A DNA stretch of 64,000 bases from Blastomonas sp. AAP53 (GCF_000331245.1 NZ_ANFZ01000009.1:124001-188000); one strand, 5' to 3'; positions 33,349 to 45,215 are shown, counted from the stretch's first letter. A program made the numbers and translations. The notes: generated by a model from the letters alone, not told the origin.

Positions 33349-34782
33349 ATGTTCGACGGTTTTGACGCGCTGCTGCTGGCGCGGATCCAGTTTGCCTTCA
33401 CGGTGAGCTTCCACTTCATCTTCCCGGCGTTCTCGATCGGGCTGGCCAGCTATCTCGCGGTACTGGAAGGTCTGTGGCTCAAGACCAACGACAACACCTA
33501 TCTCGACCTGTTCAAATACTGGCGCAAGATCTTCGCGATCGCCTTTGCCATGGGTGTCGTCTCGGGCATCGTGATGTCCTATCAGTTCGGCACTAACTGG
33601 TCGGTATTCTCTGACAAGACCGGTCCGATCATCGGTCCGCTGATGGCGTATGAGGTGCTGACCGCTTTCTTCCTGGAGGCGGGTTTCCTCGGCGTGATGC
33701 TGTTCGGCATGGACAAGGTGGGGCGCAAGCTGCACTTCACCGCGACGCTGATGGTGGCGCTGGGCACGTTCATCTCGGCCTTCTGGATCCTGAGCGTCAA
33801 CAGCTGGATGCAGACGCCGACGGGCTACGAGATCGCCGCCAACGGCCAGTTCGTGCCCGGCGAAAGCTGGATGGCGATCATCTTCAACCCCAGCTTCCCC
33901 TATCGTCTGGTCCACACCGTGATGGCGGCATACTTGACCACCGCCTTCGTGGTCGGTGCGGTCGGCGCGTTCCATCTGCTCAAGAACAAGACCGATCATC
34001 GTGCGCGGCGGATGTTCTCGATGGCGATGTGGATGGCGGCGCTGGTCGCGCCCTTGCAGATTTTCGCCGGCGACATGCACGGGCTCAACACGCTCGAGCA
34101 TCAGCCTGCCAAGGTCATGGCGATGGAAGGCCATTACCAGAGTCACCCCGATGGCGCGCCGCTGATCCTGTTCGGCATCCCCAACAGCGCGGAAAAGCGC
34201 GTCGACTATGCCATTGAAATCCCCAAGGCATCGTCGCTGATCCTCAAGCATGATCTCAATGCGCCGCTGAATGGCCTCGATACCGTTCCGGAGGCCGAAC
34301 AGCCGCCGGTGGGCGTGGTGTTCTGGTCGTTCCGCATCATGGTGGGCATCGGCTTTGCGATGCTGGGCATTGGCGTGTTCAGCCTGCTCGCGCGGGTTCG
34401 CGGCAAGCTGTATGACTGGTCGTGGCTGCACCGTGCGGCCATGGTGATGGGCCCATCGGGCTTTGTCGCGGTGATCGCGGGCTGGGTGACGACCGAGGTC
34501 GGACGCCAGCCCTATACGGTCTATGGCCTGCTGACGACGGCGGACAGCGTTGCACCGCTGGCGGCACCAGCGGTGGGCGCGTCCTTGCTGGCGTTCGTGG
34601 TTACCTATTTCATCATGTTCGGCGCGGGCACGCTGTATATCCTCAAACTGATGAGCAAGCCGGCCACCGGCCATGAAGAGGCAGCGGCCTCGGGCCCGCT
34701 GCGCAGCGCAGGCATCACGCCGGCATCGGCGGACAGCTCGCGGCGCGGGCAGAGCGCGACCATGCTGGAGAAGGGCGCATGA
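33349..34782 (+). CDS. cydA: Cytochrome bd-type quinol oxidase subunit I
   Basis: A 477-residue subunit that carries the haems and oxidises quinol. It opens with LLLARIQFAFTVSFHFIFPAFSIGLA (haem-ligand His), followed by GVVSGIVMSYQFGTNW, AGDMHGLNTLEHQPAKVMAMEGHY and GWVTTEVGRQPYTVYGLLTTAD, all family hallmarks. The quinol loop is short, as in the cyanide-insensitive (CIO) type. The ATG is family-typical, and the stop overlaps cydB by four bases. A nested inverted repeat lies in the promoter region. Confidence 0.96.
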   Translation: MFDGFDALLLARIQFAFTVSFHFIFPAFSIGLASYLAVLEGLWLKTNDNTYLDLFKYWRKIFAIAFAMGVVSGIVMSYQFGTNWSVFSDKTGPIIGPLMAYEVLTAFFLEAGFLGVMLFGMDKVGRKLHFTATLMVALGTFISAFWILSVNSWMQTPTGYEIAANGQFVPGESWMAIIFNPSFPYRLVHTVMAAYLTTAFVVGAVGAFHLLKNKTDHRARRMFSMAMWMAALVAPLQIFAGDMHGLNTLEHQPAKVMAMEGHYQSHPDGAPLILFGIPNSAEKRVDYAIEIPKASSLILKHDLNAPLNGLDTVPEAEQPPVGVVFWSFRIMVGIGFAMLGIGVFSLLARVRGKLYDWSWLHRAAMVMGPSGFVAVIAGWVTTEVGRQPYTVYGLLTTADSVAPLAAPAVGASLLAFVVTYFIMFGAGTLYILKLMSKPATGHEEAAASGPLRSAGITPASADSSRRGQSATMLEKGA

Positions 34783-35780
34783 GCATCGATCTGACGGTTG
34801 TCTGGGCGTTCATCATCGCTTTTGCCGTGTTCGCCTATGTGGTGATGGATGGCTTCGACCTCGGCATCGGTATCATCTTCCCGGCGCTGGGACGCGGGGC
34901 AGAGCGCGACAAGGCGATGAACTCGGTCGCCCCCGTATGGGACGGCAATGAGACATGGCTGGTGCTGGGTGGGGGAGGGCTGCTTGCGGCGTTTCCGCTG
35001 GCTTATGCGATCATCCTGCCCGCGATCTATCCGCCGATCATCGCGATGCTGCTGGGGCTGGTGCTGCGGGGCGTGGCGTTCGAGGGGCGCTGGCGCGACC
35101 CCAATCACCAGCCGTTCTGGGATTTCTCGTTCACCGCCGGTTCGTTCGTCGCCGCCTTTGCGCAAGGCGTGACTTTGGGCGCCCTGCTGCAGGGGGTAGA
35201 GGTCGAAGGCCGCGCCTATGCCGGCGGCTGGCTTGACTGGCTGAGCGCCTATTCGGTGCTCACCGGCATCGGCACGGTGATCGGCTATGGCCTGCTCGGA
35301 TCGACTTGGCTGATCATGAAGACCGAAGGCGTGGTGCAGGACCATGCCTTTCGAATGAGCTGGAAGCTGTTTCCCGCGACACTGATCGCGCTGGGAGCGG
35401 TGAGCCTGTACACGCCGTTCCTCGACGCGGGCTATTTCGCGCGCTGGTTTACCTTCCCCAATGTGCTGTTCTCCGCCCAGGTGCCGGTGCTGGTCGCGCT
35501 GATCACCTTCCTGCTCTACCGCGCACTCAAGCTGCGCCGCGACTACGCGCCGTTCCTGCTGACGCTGGCGCTGTTCCTGCTCGGCATGATCGGGCTCGGG
35601 ATCAGCATGTTCCCCTACGTCGTGCCCGATGAAGTGACGATCTGGGATGCCGCGACGCACCCCAGCAGCCAGATGTTCATGCTGGTCGGTACCCTTTTCA
35701 TCGTGCCGCTGATCATCGGCTATACCGGCTGGGCGTACTGGGTGTTTCGCGGCAAGGTCGGCGACGAGGGCTACCATTGA
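34779..35780 (+). CDS. cydB: Cytochrome bd-type quinol oxidase subunit II
   Basis: A 333-residue subunit with about eight or nine membrane helices. It opens with VVWAFIIAFAVFAYVVMDGFDLGIGIIFP, and NSVAPVWDGNETWLVLGGGGLLAAFPLAYA is the CydB signature. Shorter than E. coli CydB, as in CIO types. It is coupled to cydA (ATGA) and to the small third gene (TGATG). There is no cydDC in the window. Confidence 0.95.
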   Translation: MSIDLTVVWAFIIAFAVFAYVVMDGFDLGIGIIFPALGRGAERDKAMNSVAPVWDGNETWLVLGGGGLLAAFPLAYAIILPAIYPPIIAMLLGLVLRGVAFEGRWRDPNHQPFWDFSFTAGSFVAAFAQGVTLGALLQGVEVEGRAYAGGWLDWLSAYSVLTGIGTVIGYGLLGSTWLIMKTEGVVQDHAFRMSWKLFPATLIALGAVSLYTPFLDAGYFARWFTFPNVLFSAQVPVLVALITFLLYRALKLRRDYAPFLLTLALFLLGMIGLGISMFPYVVPDEVTIWDAATHPSSQMFMLVGTLFIVPLIIGYTGWAYWVFRGKVGDEGYH

Positions 35781-35923
35781 TGCTGCCCGATGCGGACGAC
35801 CCCGATCGCGGCGATGCGCGGCCCCTGGCGCAGAAACTGGGCTGGATGGTCGCGATCTGGCTGATATCCGTGGGGGTGATTGGTGTCGTCGCCTATGCCA
35901 TCCGCTGGTGGATCAACGGCTGA
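35780..35923 (+). CDS. DUF2474-type 47-residue third subunit of cytochrome bd
   Basis: A 47-residue protein that starts on the last base of the cydB stop (TGATG). A polar N-terminus leads to LAQKLGWMVAIWLISVGVIGVVAYAIRWWI, one membrane helix. The QKLGWM...W pattern matches DUF2474 proteins, which replace CydX in many CIO operons and are thought to stabilise the oxidase. Translational coupling and the single helix support it despite the size. Confidence 0.85.
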   Translation: MLPDADDPDRGDARPLAQKLGWMVAIWLISVGVIGVVAYAIRWWING

Positions 35924-35929
35924 CGCCGC

Positions 35930-37216
35930 TCACCCCTTTGCCAGCTTCGGCGCAAGCTCGAGCAGCGCCTTGGCCAGCGCGTCGACATCGGCCATCGCGT
36001 TGCACAGGCCAGGGGTGACGCGCACGCAAGACCCCTTGGCAACCCCGCCGCGCTGCACGGTGAAGATGCCGTGGGTCTCCAGCAACGCCTGCGCCACCGC
36101 GCGATTGTCCGCATCGGTCGTGCACCCGCGCACGCGAAACGAGGTGATCGCGCCGTGCATCCGGGGATCGTCGGGGGTCAGCACCGTGATATCGGGGTGT
36201 TCCCGCACCTGCTTCACCCAGCGGTCGCGCAACCCGCGCAGCCTGTTTTCGCGCGGTCCGGCGCCGATCGCCGCCTGAAAATCAAGCGCGGCGGGCAGGG
36301 TGAGCAACGCTGCAAAGTCCACCGTGCCGGTGTGCACCCGCGAGCTTATCCGGTCGAGACGGGCGTGATCATCCGCCAGATCGGGGTCGATCGCATCGAG
36401 CCGGCCCGCGCGGATGTACATCGCGCCCACGCCCAGCGGCGCGCCGATCCATTTGTGCAGGTTGAAGCCGATGAAATCCGCGCCCAGATCGCGCAGCCGG
36501 TAATCCACCTGGCCCAGGCTGTGCGCGGCATCGAGAATGGTGTCGATCCCGCGTGCCCGCGCCATGTCTGCAATTGCGCGCACCGGCAGCATCAGTCCGG
36601 TGCGGTGGCTGATATGGGTGAGCAGCACCAGCTTGAGGTCGGGATGGGCGCTGAATGCCGCATCATACGCGGCCAATACGGCATCATGGGTTGCCGGCTC
36701 GGGCAGGTCGATCCGCACCACGCGCGCGCCGCGCAGCCGGGCGGCGTTGACGAGGCTCGCCTGCATGCTGTCATAGTCGAGATCGGCGCAGAGCACGGCG
36801 GTGCCCGCACCGATCCGGTTATAGCCACCGATCAGTCCCTTGAGCGCTTCGGTGGCGTTGCGGGTGAACACGATCTCGTTCGCGTCCACGCCAAGTTCGG
36901 CGGCAAGCCGCTGCTGCGCTGCCATCAGATCGCGGCCCATGCCGCGCCGCGCATAGAAGCTGGTATCGCGGTTCACCCGGCCGACCGCTTGCTGATATTG
37001 GGCCAGCACCGGGCGCGCCATCATTCCCCAATTGCCGTTTTCCAGCTGGGTTACGCCTTCGGGGCGATCATATTGCGCGGCAACGCGCGCCCAATAGGCC
37101 TCGTCATCTGCTGCAATGGCCCCGATCGGGGATGCGGCACGGACAAGGGGGGAGGTGAGGGGCGCAGCAGCCAAGGCCGCTGCACCCGTCATCATCGATC
37201 GGCGGTTGATGGTCAT
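35930..37216 (-). CDS. Class V aminotransferase-like PLP enzyme with Tat signal
   Basis: A 428-residue PLP enzyme, close in layout to isopenicillin-N epimerase-like and cysteine-desulfurase-like class V proteins. The Schiff-base Lys is in GFNLHKWIGAPLG, with the PLP Asp/His region in DTILDAAHSLGQ. The N-terminus INRRSMMTGAAALAAAPLTSPLVRAA is a Tat-type signal, so it works outside the cytoplasm. The substrate cannot be deduced. It converges on the cyd operon seven bases away. Confidence 0.85.
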   Translation of the reverse strand: MTINRRSMMTGAAALAAAPLTSPLVRAASPIGAIAADDEAYWARVAAQYDRPEGVTQLENGNWGMMARPVLAQYQQAVGRVNRDTSFYARRGMGRDLMAAQQRLAAELGVDANEIVFTRNATEALKGLIGGYNRIGAGTAVLCADLDYDSMQASLVNAARLRGARVVRIDLPEPATHDAVLAAYDAAFSAHPDLKLVLLTHISHRTGLMLPVRAIADMARARGIDTILDAAHSLGQVDYRLRDLGADFIGFNLHKWIGAPLGVGAMYIRAGRLDAIDPDLADDHARLDRISSRVHTGTVDFAALLTLPAALDFQAAIGAGPRENRLRGLRDRWVKQVREHPDITVLTPDDPRMHGAITSFRVRGCTTDADNRAVAQALLETHGIFTVQRGGVAKGSCVRVTPGLCNAMADVDALAKALLELAPKLAKG

Positions 37217-37230
37217 GCGCCGATCATGCC

Positions 37231-39639
37231 TCAGAACTGCACGCCCAGGCGAACATAATATTGACCGCCGTCGGTGTCGTAAGGCGCGTTGCGCGAGTAG
37301 ATCAGCCCGCGCACCGCCTGGTTGGTCGCCTCATCCGGATAGGTGTTGAAGATGTTCTCCGCGCCAACCCGGACCGAGAGGTTCTCGGTGAACTGATAGC
37401 CTGCCGACAGATCGAACAGCACGATCGATCCGAAGCGCTGGAAGAGATCACCCGTCGCATTGCCGCTCGAGTCGGTCCATGCGCCATAATAGCGGCCATT
37501 GGCGGTGACGTTGAAGCCGCCGATCGCATAGGTCAGCGATCCGGTGGCATTGTGCTGCGGCAGCCGCTCCTCGAACAGCCGGCGCTGGGTATCGTTGCCA
37601 ATCGTGACGCTGGTTCCGTTGGTCACCCTGGTCTGGTTGTAGTTATAGGCCAGCCGCGCGTTGAAAGTGCCGTCCCCCAGCGCCGTTGCATAGGCCAGCA
37701 CCACATCGACGCCGCGCGTGCGCGTGTCAAAGTCGTTGGTGAAATAGCTGATCGAGGTGAATTGCAGCGGGTTGGGGACGCCTGCGGGCACGGCAAAGGC
37801 GTTGGATTGGCCAAAACGGTCGCGCACATCGATCTGATAGGCATCGATGCTTGCCGACAGCCCGAAGCCGGACTGGAAGGTCAGGCCTGCGGTGACCGTT
37901 TCGGATTGTTCGGGCTGCAGCGGCTGGGCTCCCAGCGCGATGGCAACCGGGTCGTTGGTCGACAGCCGCCCCCGGGTAAAGATCTGCAGCGTGCGGGTGT
38001 CGAGCCCCTGCGAGGTGTTCGAGGTGTTCGACTGGCCCGGTGTCGGCGCGCGGAAGCCGGTCGAATAGGCGCCGCGGATCGCAAGGCCCTGCGCCGGTTC
38101 GAAGCGTGCGGAAACCTTGTAGTCGAACGTATCGCCGAAGTTCGAGAAATCCTCGTAACGAGCCGCCACGCCCAGCGTCAGCGGCTCGACCGGACGCCAT
38201 TCGAGATCGAGATATCCTGCATAGCTTTCCTGGCTGAAAGCGCCTGCCTGGCTGGGCGCAAAGCCCGGGAAGCCGTTCGAATTGGGGGCAAGACCTGCCA
38301 CTGCGCCTGGGCCAACCGCATAGGATGCCGGGTCGCCTGCACCAACGGTATAGGTTTCCTCGCGGCGCTCGCCGCCAAAGGCAATGTTGACCGGCTCGAA
38401 CGCACCGACATCCAGCCGATAGACGAAATCGGCGTTGAGGTTGAACTCGCGCTGTTCCAGCCTGCCCAGATAGAAACCGGTCGGGCTGTTGGGGCCCAGC
38501 GAGGCATTGAGCGATTCGCTCATCAGATAATCGATCCGGCTGCGGCCCGACGATGCGCTGACATCAAAGGTGAAGTCGCTCGCGCGGTCGGCGCTGCGCA
38601 GGCCGGCAACCGCCTGCAGATCCTCATGCTCGGTGCCGAAGCGCGGGGTGAAGCCTGCCGGGTAGATGCTGGCGAAGTTGAAGCCCGGGAACACGGTGGT
38701 GTTGGCATAGACATTCGCGGTGCCGACAGGGTTGCGCCAGTTGAAATCGGTCACCCCGTCGCCGCCAGCAGCGGTGCCGAACGCATAGAGCTCCAGCGCG
38801 TCGGTCAGTCCATAGCGCATGTTGATCGCGCCGCGCATGATCCGCGATTCCGGCTGGCCCCAGCGCTGCACAGGGTTGGGGATCGCCAGATCGGGACGAG
38901 CGGCCTGCAATGCGATCGCATCGGGACGCTGACGGGTGCGCGATGTCGCGGCGTTCTTGCTGTATTCGCCCGAGAATACGATGCTGCCCCGATCGCCCAG
39001 CGCCAGCCCGCCCTGGACTCCGACCTGATAGTTATCGCCATCGCCTTCGTAATATTCAGAAAACTGACCGAAGGCTTCCATGCCGGGTTCATCGTCGAGG
39101 ATGATGTTGATCACCCCTGCAATCGCGTCCGATCCATATTGTGCCGACGCGCCATCACGCAGCACCTCGATCCGCTTGATCGCGATGGTCGGGATGGTGT
39201 TGAGATCGGGCGCCTGTGCGCCGCGGCCGCCGAGCAATGCCGAACGGTGATAGCGCTTGCCGTTGACCAGCACCAACGTGTGGTCGGGTGACAGGCTGCG
39301 CAGGCTGGCAGGGCGGACGAACGCCTGGCCATCGGCTGCGGGAAGTCGCTGAACGTTGAACGACGGCAGAAGCCTGGCGAGCGTATCGGACAGGTCTTCG
39401 GAAATGACGTTGTCCACGACATCGTCCGACAGCACATCGACCGGCGCCATGGTGTCAAACTGGGTGCGGGTCGCATCGCGCGTGCCGGTGACGATGATCA
39501 TGTCGGACGGGGCGGCATCGGCAGTATCCGCCGAATCTTCGGCTCCAGGTGACTGCATGACGTCAGCAGCATGGGCTGTGGCAGGACACAGCGTAGCGAA
39601 TTGCAGCGCGACGAGCGCGCACCCGGTGAATTTCGACAT
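37231..39639 (-). CDS. TonB-dependent outer-membrane receptor
   Basis: An 802-residue receptor. After a signal peptide (KFTGCALVALQFATLCPATAHAA) comes the TonB box-like MIIVTG and a plug domain with RIEVLRDGASAQYGSDAIAGVINIIL, then a 22-strand-type barrel ending in YYVRLGVQF. The start at 39639 is preceded by GGGG; an ATG five codons earlier is possible. The ligand is unknown: no siderophore or sugar genes are adjacent, and the neighbouring Tat-exported PLP enzyme starts 14 bases downstream on the same strand. Confidence 0.93.
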   Translation of the reverse strand: MSKFTGCALVALQFATLCPATAHAADVMQSPGAEDSADTADAAPSDMIIVTGTRDATRTQFDTMAPVDVLSDDVVDNVISEDLSDTLARLLPSFNVQRLPAADGQAFVRPASLRSLSPDHTLVLVNGKRYHRSALLGGRGAQAPDLNTIPTIAIKRIEVLRDGASAQYGSDAIAGVINIILDDEPGMEAFGQFSEYYEGDGDNYQVGVQGGLALGDRGSIVFSGEYSKNAATSRTRQRPDAIALQAARPDLAIPNPVQRWGQPESRIMRGAINMRYGLTDALELYAFGTAAGGDGVTDFNWRNPVGTANVYANTTVFPGFNFASIYPAGFTPRFGTEHEDLQAVAGLRSADRASDFTFDVSASSGRSRIDYLMSESLNASLGPNSPTGFYLGRLEQREFNLNADFVYRLDVGAFEPVNIAFGGERREETYTVGAGDPASYAVGPGAVAGLAPNSNGFPGFAPSQAGAFSQESYAGYLDLEWRPVEPLTLGVAARYEDFSNFGDTFDYKVSARFEPAQGLAIRGAYSTGFRAPTPGQSNTSNTSQGLDTRTLQIFTRGRLSTNDPVAIALGAQPLQPEQSETVTAGLTFQSGFGLSASIDAYQIDVRDRFGQSNAFAVPAGVPNPLQFTSISYFTNDFDTRTRGVDVVLAYATALGDGTFNARLAYNYNQTRVTNGTSVTIGNDTQRRLFEERLPQHNATGSLTYAIGGFNVTANGRYYGAWTDSSGNATGDLFQRFGSIVLFDLSAGYQFTENLSVRVGAENIFNTYPDEATNQAVRGLIYSRNAPYDTDGGQYYVRLGVQF

Positions 39640-39831
39640 TTGGTGTAACCCCATGAAAACTGCCGTTATTTGGCTGTCGCGGCGGATAGGTTGGGGTGAC
39701 GTCGGCCTCGTGACTGGATTGTATACTATTTATGGCAGTTGGATGGCTGGGGTGTCACAATGCCGATGCTATCGGACCGGCGGCGCACACTCGGCGCTAA
39801 CCTTTTTTGCGATGCTGTGTTAAGCTTGGTC

Positions 39832-40263
39832 ATGGACGAGCGTTCCGGAGCACATGAAAAGGTGTCCGTACAACCAGCCGATGCATCGGCTGCGCTGCCA
39901 GGCGATTCGTTCGCCGTGCGCGGCTTTCACCTGATCGAGCATATTCTGTTGATCCTGGTGGCATTGATGACGTTGGCTGCGGCCGGGATCGAGGTCTGGG
40001 GCATCCTGGCGGCACGGACGATTTCGCTCGCCGATATCCTGCTGATGTTCCTCTATACCGAAGTGATCGGCATGATAGCGGTCTTCTATACCGGTCGCGG
40101 ATCGCCGTTCGTCTACCCCATCTTCATCGCCATTACCGCGCTGGCGCGGCTGATCGTGCTTCAGGGCAAGGATATGGCGCCCGACAAGATCCTGTTCGAA
40201 GCCGGCGCGATCCTGCTGCTGGCGATCGCCGCCGTGGTGATTACGCGCGCGGGCAGGGCTTGA
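39832..40263 (+). CDS. PsiE-family membrane protein
   Basis: A 143-residue protein with four membrane helices (about residues 33-55, 63-83, 89-108 and 118-138). LLMFLYTEVIGMIAVFY and SPFVYPIFIAITALARLIVLQGKDM match the phosphate-starvation-inducible PsiE family. Function unknown even in E. coli. It is followed after 61 bases by the phosphoribosyltransferase on the same strand. The start ATG lacks a strong ribosome site. Confidence 0.82.
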   Translation: MDERSGAHEKVSVQPADASAALPGDSFAVRGFHLIEHILLILVALMTLAAAGIEVWGILAARTISLADILLMFLYTEVIGMIAVFYTGRGSPFVYPIFIAITALARLIVLQGKDMAPDKILFEAGAILLLAIAAVVITRAGRA

Positions 40264-40324
40264 CCGACGCTGCCACGCTGGCAAGAAAGCCCAATCCCCG
40301 TCGCCAGCAAGGCTCCACATCACG

Positions 40325-41955
<1,631 letters not shown>

Positions 41956-41969
41956 GAGCATCGTCCTGC

Positions 41970-42656
41970 TCAGCGCTCACTGAGGTAATAGCGCTCCACT
42001 TCGGCGAGGTTGTCGTCGAGTTCGGAGACGATCGGCTGGCCGGTGGGGATTTCCAGCGAGGTGATGGCATCGTCGGCGATGCCCGACAGGTGCTTGACCA
42101 GCGCGCGCAGCGAATTGCCGTGCGCCGAGATGATCACACGCTTGCCCGCCTTGAGTTCAGGCGCGATGCGGCTCTCCCAATAGGGCAGCACGCGCGCGAT
42201 CGTGTCCTTGAGGCTCTCGGTGTTGGGGATGGCGATGCCGGCGTAGCGCCGGTCCTGCGACAGGTCGAATTCCGATCCGGCATCCATCGGCGGCGGCGGA
42301 ATGTCAAAGCTGCGGCGCCAGATGTGCACCTGTTCGTCGCCGTGCTTGGCGGCGGTCTGCGCCTTGTCGAGCCCGGTGAGCCCGCCATAATGACGCTCGT
42401 TGAGCCGCCAGTCCTTCTCCACCGGCAGCCACAGCCGGGTCATCTCTTCGAGCGCCAGGTTCAGCGTCTTGATCGCGCGGGTCTGCAGCGAGGTGAAGGC
42501 GATGTCGAAATCCAGCCCCTTGTCGCGCATCAGACGTCCCGCCGCGCGCGCTTCTTCGGCGCCCTTTTCGGTCACGTCGACATCCCACCAGCCGGTGAAG
42601 CGGTTCTCCAGGTTCCATTGCGACTGGCCGTGGCGGATAAGGACGAGTTGCGGCAT
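41970..42656 (-). CDS. gpmA: 2,3-bisphosphoglycerate-dependent phosphoglycerate mutase
   Basis: A 228-residue glycolytic mutase. The phosphohistidine is in [20 protein letters not shown], the second His in [17 protein letters not shown], and [20 protein letters not shown] is the GpmA signature. Length and start are family-typical, with GGAGA before the ATG. It converges on the deaminase gene. Confidence 0.95.
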   Translation of the reverse strand: MPQLVLIRHGQSQWNLENRFTGWWDVDVTEKGAEEARAAGRLMRDKGLDFDIAFTSLQTRAIKTLNLALEEMTRLWLPVEKDWRLNERHYGGLTGLDKAQTAAKHGDEQVHIWRRSFDIPPPPMDAGSEFDLSQDRRYAGIAIPNTESLKDTIARVLPYWESRIAPELKAGKRVIISAHGNSLRALVKHLSGIADDAITSLEIPTGQPIVSELDDNLAEVERYYLSER

Positions 42657-42750
42657 CGAAAGCGTCTCCTGTGCTGGTCTGTTGCCGCCACCTAGCGCCG
42701 ATGCACGTTCGAGAAAACCCGTTTTCCGGCGAGCCGCCGAGTACCAGGGG

Positions 42751-44157
42751 TTACAGCTTCTCGAACCGCACCTTGAGCCCGTCCTTGGGCTGCGGGATCG
42801 GCCAGGCCTGCCATTCGGGGGCATAGCCAGGCTCGGTAACGATACGGTGTTCGCTGAGGATGTGGTGGAGCAGCACCTTGATCTGCATATAGGCAAAGTG
42901 CAGCCCCAGGCACATATGCGCGCCGCCGCCAAAGGGCACCCAAGCGTATTTGTGCCGGTTGCGCGTCGCCTCGGCGGTGAAGCGCATCGGATCGAACCGG
43001 TGCGGCTCGGGCCAGTGCTCCTCCTGCTTGTGGGTATAGGCGGCGCTGATGCTGACCGGAGTGCCGGCAGGGATGCGATAGCCGCCGAATTCGAACTCCT
43101 TGAGCGCGCGGCGCGGGGTCGAGGGAACCGGCGGAATCAGCCGCAGTGATTCCTTGAACGCCATTTCGGTGAGCTCGAGATTGGGGAGCGAGTCGTACGG
43201 CATCGGCGAACCGGCAGGCGCCTGCTCGAGCAGTTCGGCACGCAGCTTGTCCTGCCATTCGGGGTGGCGGGCGAGCATCCAGATCAAGGAACTGGCCGAC
43301 GAGGTGATGGTGTCGTGCGCCGCCATCATCAGGAAGTTCATGTGATCGACCACCTCGTCGGTGGTGAGCAGGCTGCCATCGTCGCGGGTGGCGCGGCAGA
43401 ACTGGCTGAACATGTCGGGTCCCTGCTGTTCGCGGCGTTTCTGAACCTCTGGGGTGAAGTAATCGACCAGGAATTTGCGGCCCGCCACGCCGCGGCCCAT
43501 CTTGGTGAACGGCAGCGGACGACGAACCACGCCGATCGAAGCCTGGACCATGTCGACAAACGCCTTGTTGATCTGGTCGGCCTCCGGACCCCAGGGAATG
43601 CCCAGGAAAGATGTTGCCGCAAGATCGAGCGTCAACTTCTTGATTTCCGTGTAAAACTGGATGTCCTTGTCGGCCCAGCTGCGGACCCGGGTGGAGATTC
43701 CCTCGTTCAGCTTTTCGGCATAATGCCGCATCGGTGCGGGCTTGAAGGCGATCGACAGCGCGCGCCGATCGGCGCGGTGATGGTCGAAGTCCATCAGCAT
43801 CAGTCCGCGCGGGAACAGCAGGTTGAGCACCGGGCCCCAGCCTTGTTCGGACGAAAACACCTTGTCGCGATCAAACAGCACCAGTTCATTGGCCTCTGCC
43901 CCGAACAGCGCGACCTGCTTTCGACCGAAAGCATTGGTGCGATAGACCGGACCGTATTTGGCGCGCATCTCGTTGCCGAACTTTTCGGGGTCGGCGAGCA
44001 TCTTGAATGTGACGCCGACGACCGGCAGACCGTCTTCTCCCGGAATATGGTCGAGCGAGTTGGGCCCGGGCATCCGCGTCCAATGCGGATTGCCGCTGTC
44101 ACGCTGGATCGTGTGATCGGGAAACATCTCGCGCGGGGGAGCAATCACGGTAGCCAT
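42751..44157 (-). CDS. Cytochrome P450
   Basis: A 468-residue soluble P450 monooxygenase. The haem-ligand Cys416 is in [16 protein letters not shown], the K-helix ExxR at 336-339 in [10 protein letters not shown], and the I-helix oxygen-activating AAHDT at 279-283. There is no N-terminal anchor, so it is cytoplasmic and needs ferredoxin and reductase partners, which are not in the window. The substrate is unknown. The ATG at 44157 is chosen. A TTTAA-N8-TTAAA palindrome 20 bases upstream suggests repressor control. Confidence 0.94.
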   Translation of the reverse strand: MATVIAPPREMFPDHTIQRDSGNPHWTRMPGPNSLDHIPGEDGLPVVGVTFKMLADPEKFGNEMRAKYGPVYRTNAFGRKQVALFGAEANELVLFDRDKVFSSEQGWGPVLNLLFPRGLMLMDFDHHRADRRALSIAFKPAPMRHYAEKLNEGISTRVRSWADKDIQFYTEIKKLTLDLAATSFLGIPWGPEADQINKAFVDMVQASIGVVRRPLPFTKMGRGVAGRKFLVDYFTPEVQKRREQQGPDMFSQFCRATRDDGSLLTTDEVVDHMNFLMMAAHDTITSSASSLIWMLARHPEWQDKLRAELLEQAPAGSPMPYDSLPNLELTEMAFKESLRLIPPVPSTPRRALKEFEFGGYRIPAGTPVSISAAYTHKQEEHWPEPHRFDPMRFTAEATRNRHKYAWVPFGGGAHMCLGLHFAYMQIKVLLHHILSEHRIVTEPGYAPEWQAWPIPQPKDGLKVRFEKL

Positions 44158-44176
44158 GGAGAATCCTCTGCACTGA

Positions 44177-44194
44177 TTTAACCGATCCATTAAA
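44177..44194. promoter_or_regulatory. TTTAA-N8-TTAAA palindrome upstream of the P450
   Basis: TTTAA, CCGATCCA, TTAAA lies 20 bases before the P450 ATG, with matching outer A/T bases. Layout is identical to the sites before the esterase and the APH-fold kinase. Confidence 0.6.
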
Positions 44195-44342
44195 TATCAA
44201 CTGACATCAATGTTAGCAAGCGCAGATCGCAGCGTGAGTCTCATTCATCGTTAATTCAACTTGTGGTTTATATGAACAAACCATCGGGGCGTCGCTCCGT
44301 TGGCCTGCCGCGCCCGGCTTGCGGCAACCAGGGGATACAAAT

Positions 44343-45215
44343 TTGACCCGAATTCCATTTTTCGCCAACGCGCGCCAGCGTGCTACCCGTATCGCCGCCC
44401 TGGCTTTGGGCGCCATGTCCCTGTCCGCATGTGCTTATGGTGATTATGGCGGTTATGGCGGTGTCTCTGTTGGCGTGGGCAGCGGCTATGCGGGGGGATA
44501 TGATCCCTATTGCGATGGCTTTTCGGCATGGGACAGCTGGTACGGTTGCGACGCGGGCTATGGCTTTGGCCAGATCGGCTATGGCGGCGGCTATTGGGAT
44601 AATTTCTATTATCCCGGCTATGGCACGTACATCTTCGATCGCCCCGGCGGCGCGCGCTTTGCGATGCAGGACCGGCATCGACGGTATTGGGCGCAGCAGC
44701 GCTGGCAGTACCAGCAGCAGCGCAGAGCAAACCGGCAGGATTTCCGCCAAGGGCGGCGCGACGACCGGCGGGATGTGCGCCGCGATGACAGGCGCGAAAC
44801 GCTCGACGATCGGCGTGATTGGCGGCGCGAGCAGCGCAGCGATAATCCCGAGTTTCCGCGCACCCGGCGTGGTGAGCGCGAACGCATGGGTGGGCTGACC
44901 CCTGAAGACCGGCAGCGGCAGCTCGAGCGCTGGCAGCAACGGCAGCAGGGCCAGGCTGGTCAGCCACCACAGCAGCAGCCCGTCAGGCGGGGTCCCGAAG
45001 CGAGGGGTGAAGGCCGCGCCCGCCCTGACATGCGACGGCCCGGCGCTCAGCCGCAGCCCAACGTCGTTGCGCCCCCTCGGGCGGAGCGGCCGCCGCGGAC
45101 CGAGCGTACTCCACGGCCCGACCGTGCGCCGCGCATCGAGCGGCCACAATCGCGCAATACATCCGAGGGGCTGAGGCGCTCGGGTGTGCAGCGGGAGAAT
45201 GTGCAGGAGGACTAA
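44343..45215 (+). CDS. Lipoprotein with Gly/Tyr-rich and Arg/Asp-rich low-complexity regions
   Basis: A 290-residue predicted lipoprotein. The lipobox LSAC (about residue 22) follows a basic hydrophobic N-terminus. Next come a Gly/Tyr-rich stretch (YGDYGGYGG) to about 90, then repeated RDDRRD-type units (about 120-175), then a Gln/Pro/Arg-rich tail. A TTG at 44343, seven bases after AGGGGA, is the best start. Extremely biased composition suggests an envelope- or nucleic-acid/polyanion-binding surface protein; no domain is recognised. Confidence 0.68.
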   Translation: MTRIPFFANARQRATRIAALALGAMSLSACAYGDYGGYGGVSVGVGSGYAGGYDPYCDGFSAWDSWYGCDAGYGFGQIGYGGGYWDNFYYPGYGTYIFDRPGGARFAMQDRHRRYWAQQRWQYQQQRRANRQDFRQGRRDDRRDVRRDDRRETLDDRRDWRREQRSDNPEFPRTRRGERERMGGLTPEDRQRQLERWQQRQQGQAGQPPQQQPVRRGPEARGEGRARPDMRRPGAQPQPNVVAPPRAERPPRTERTPRPDRAPRIERPQSRNTSEGLRRSGVQRENVQED

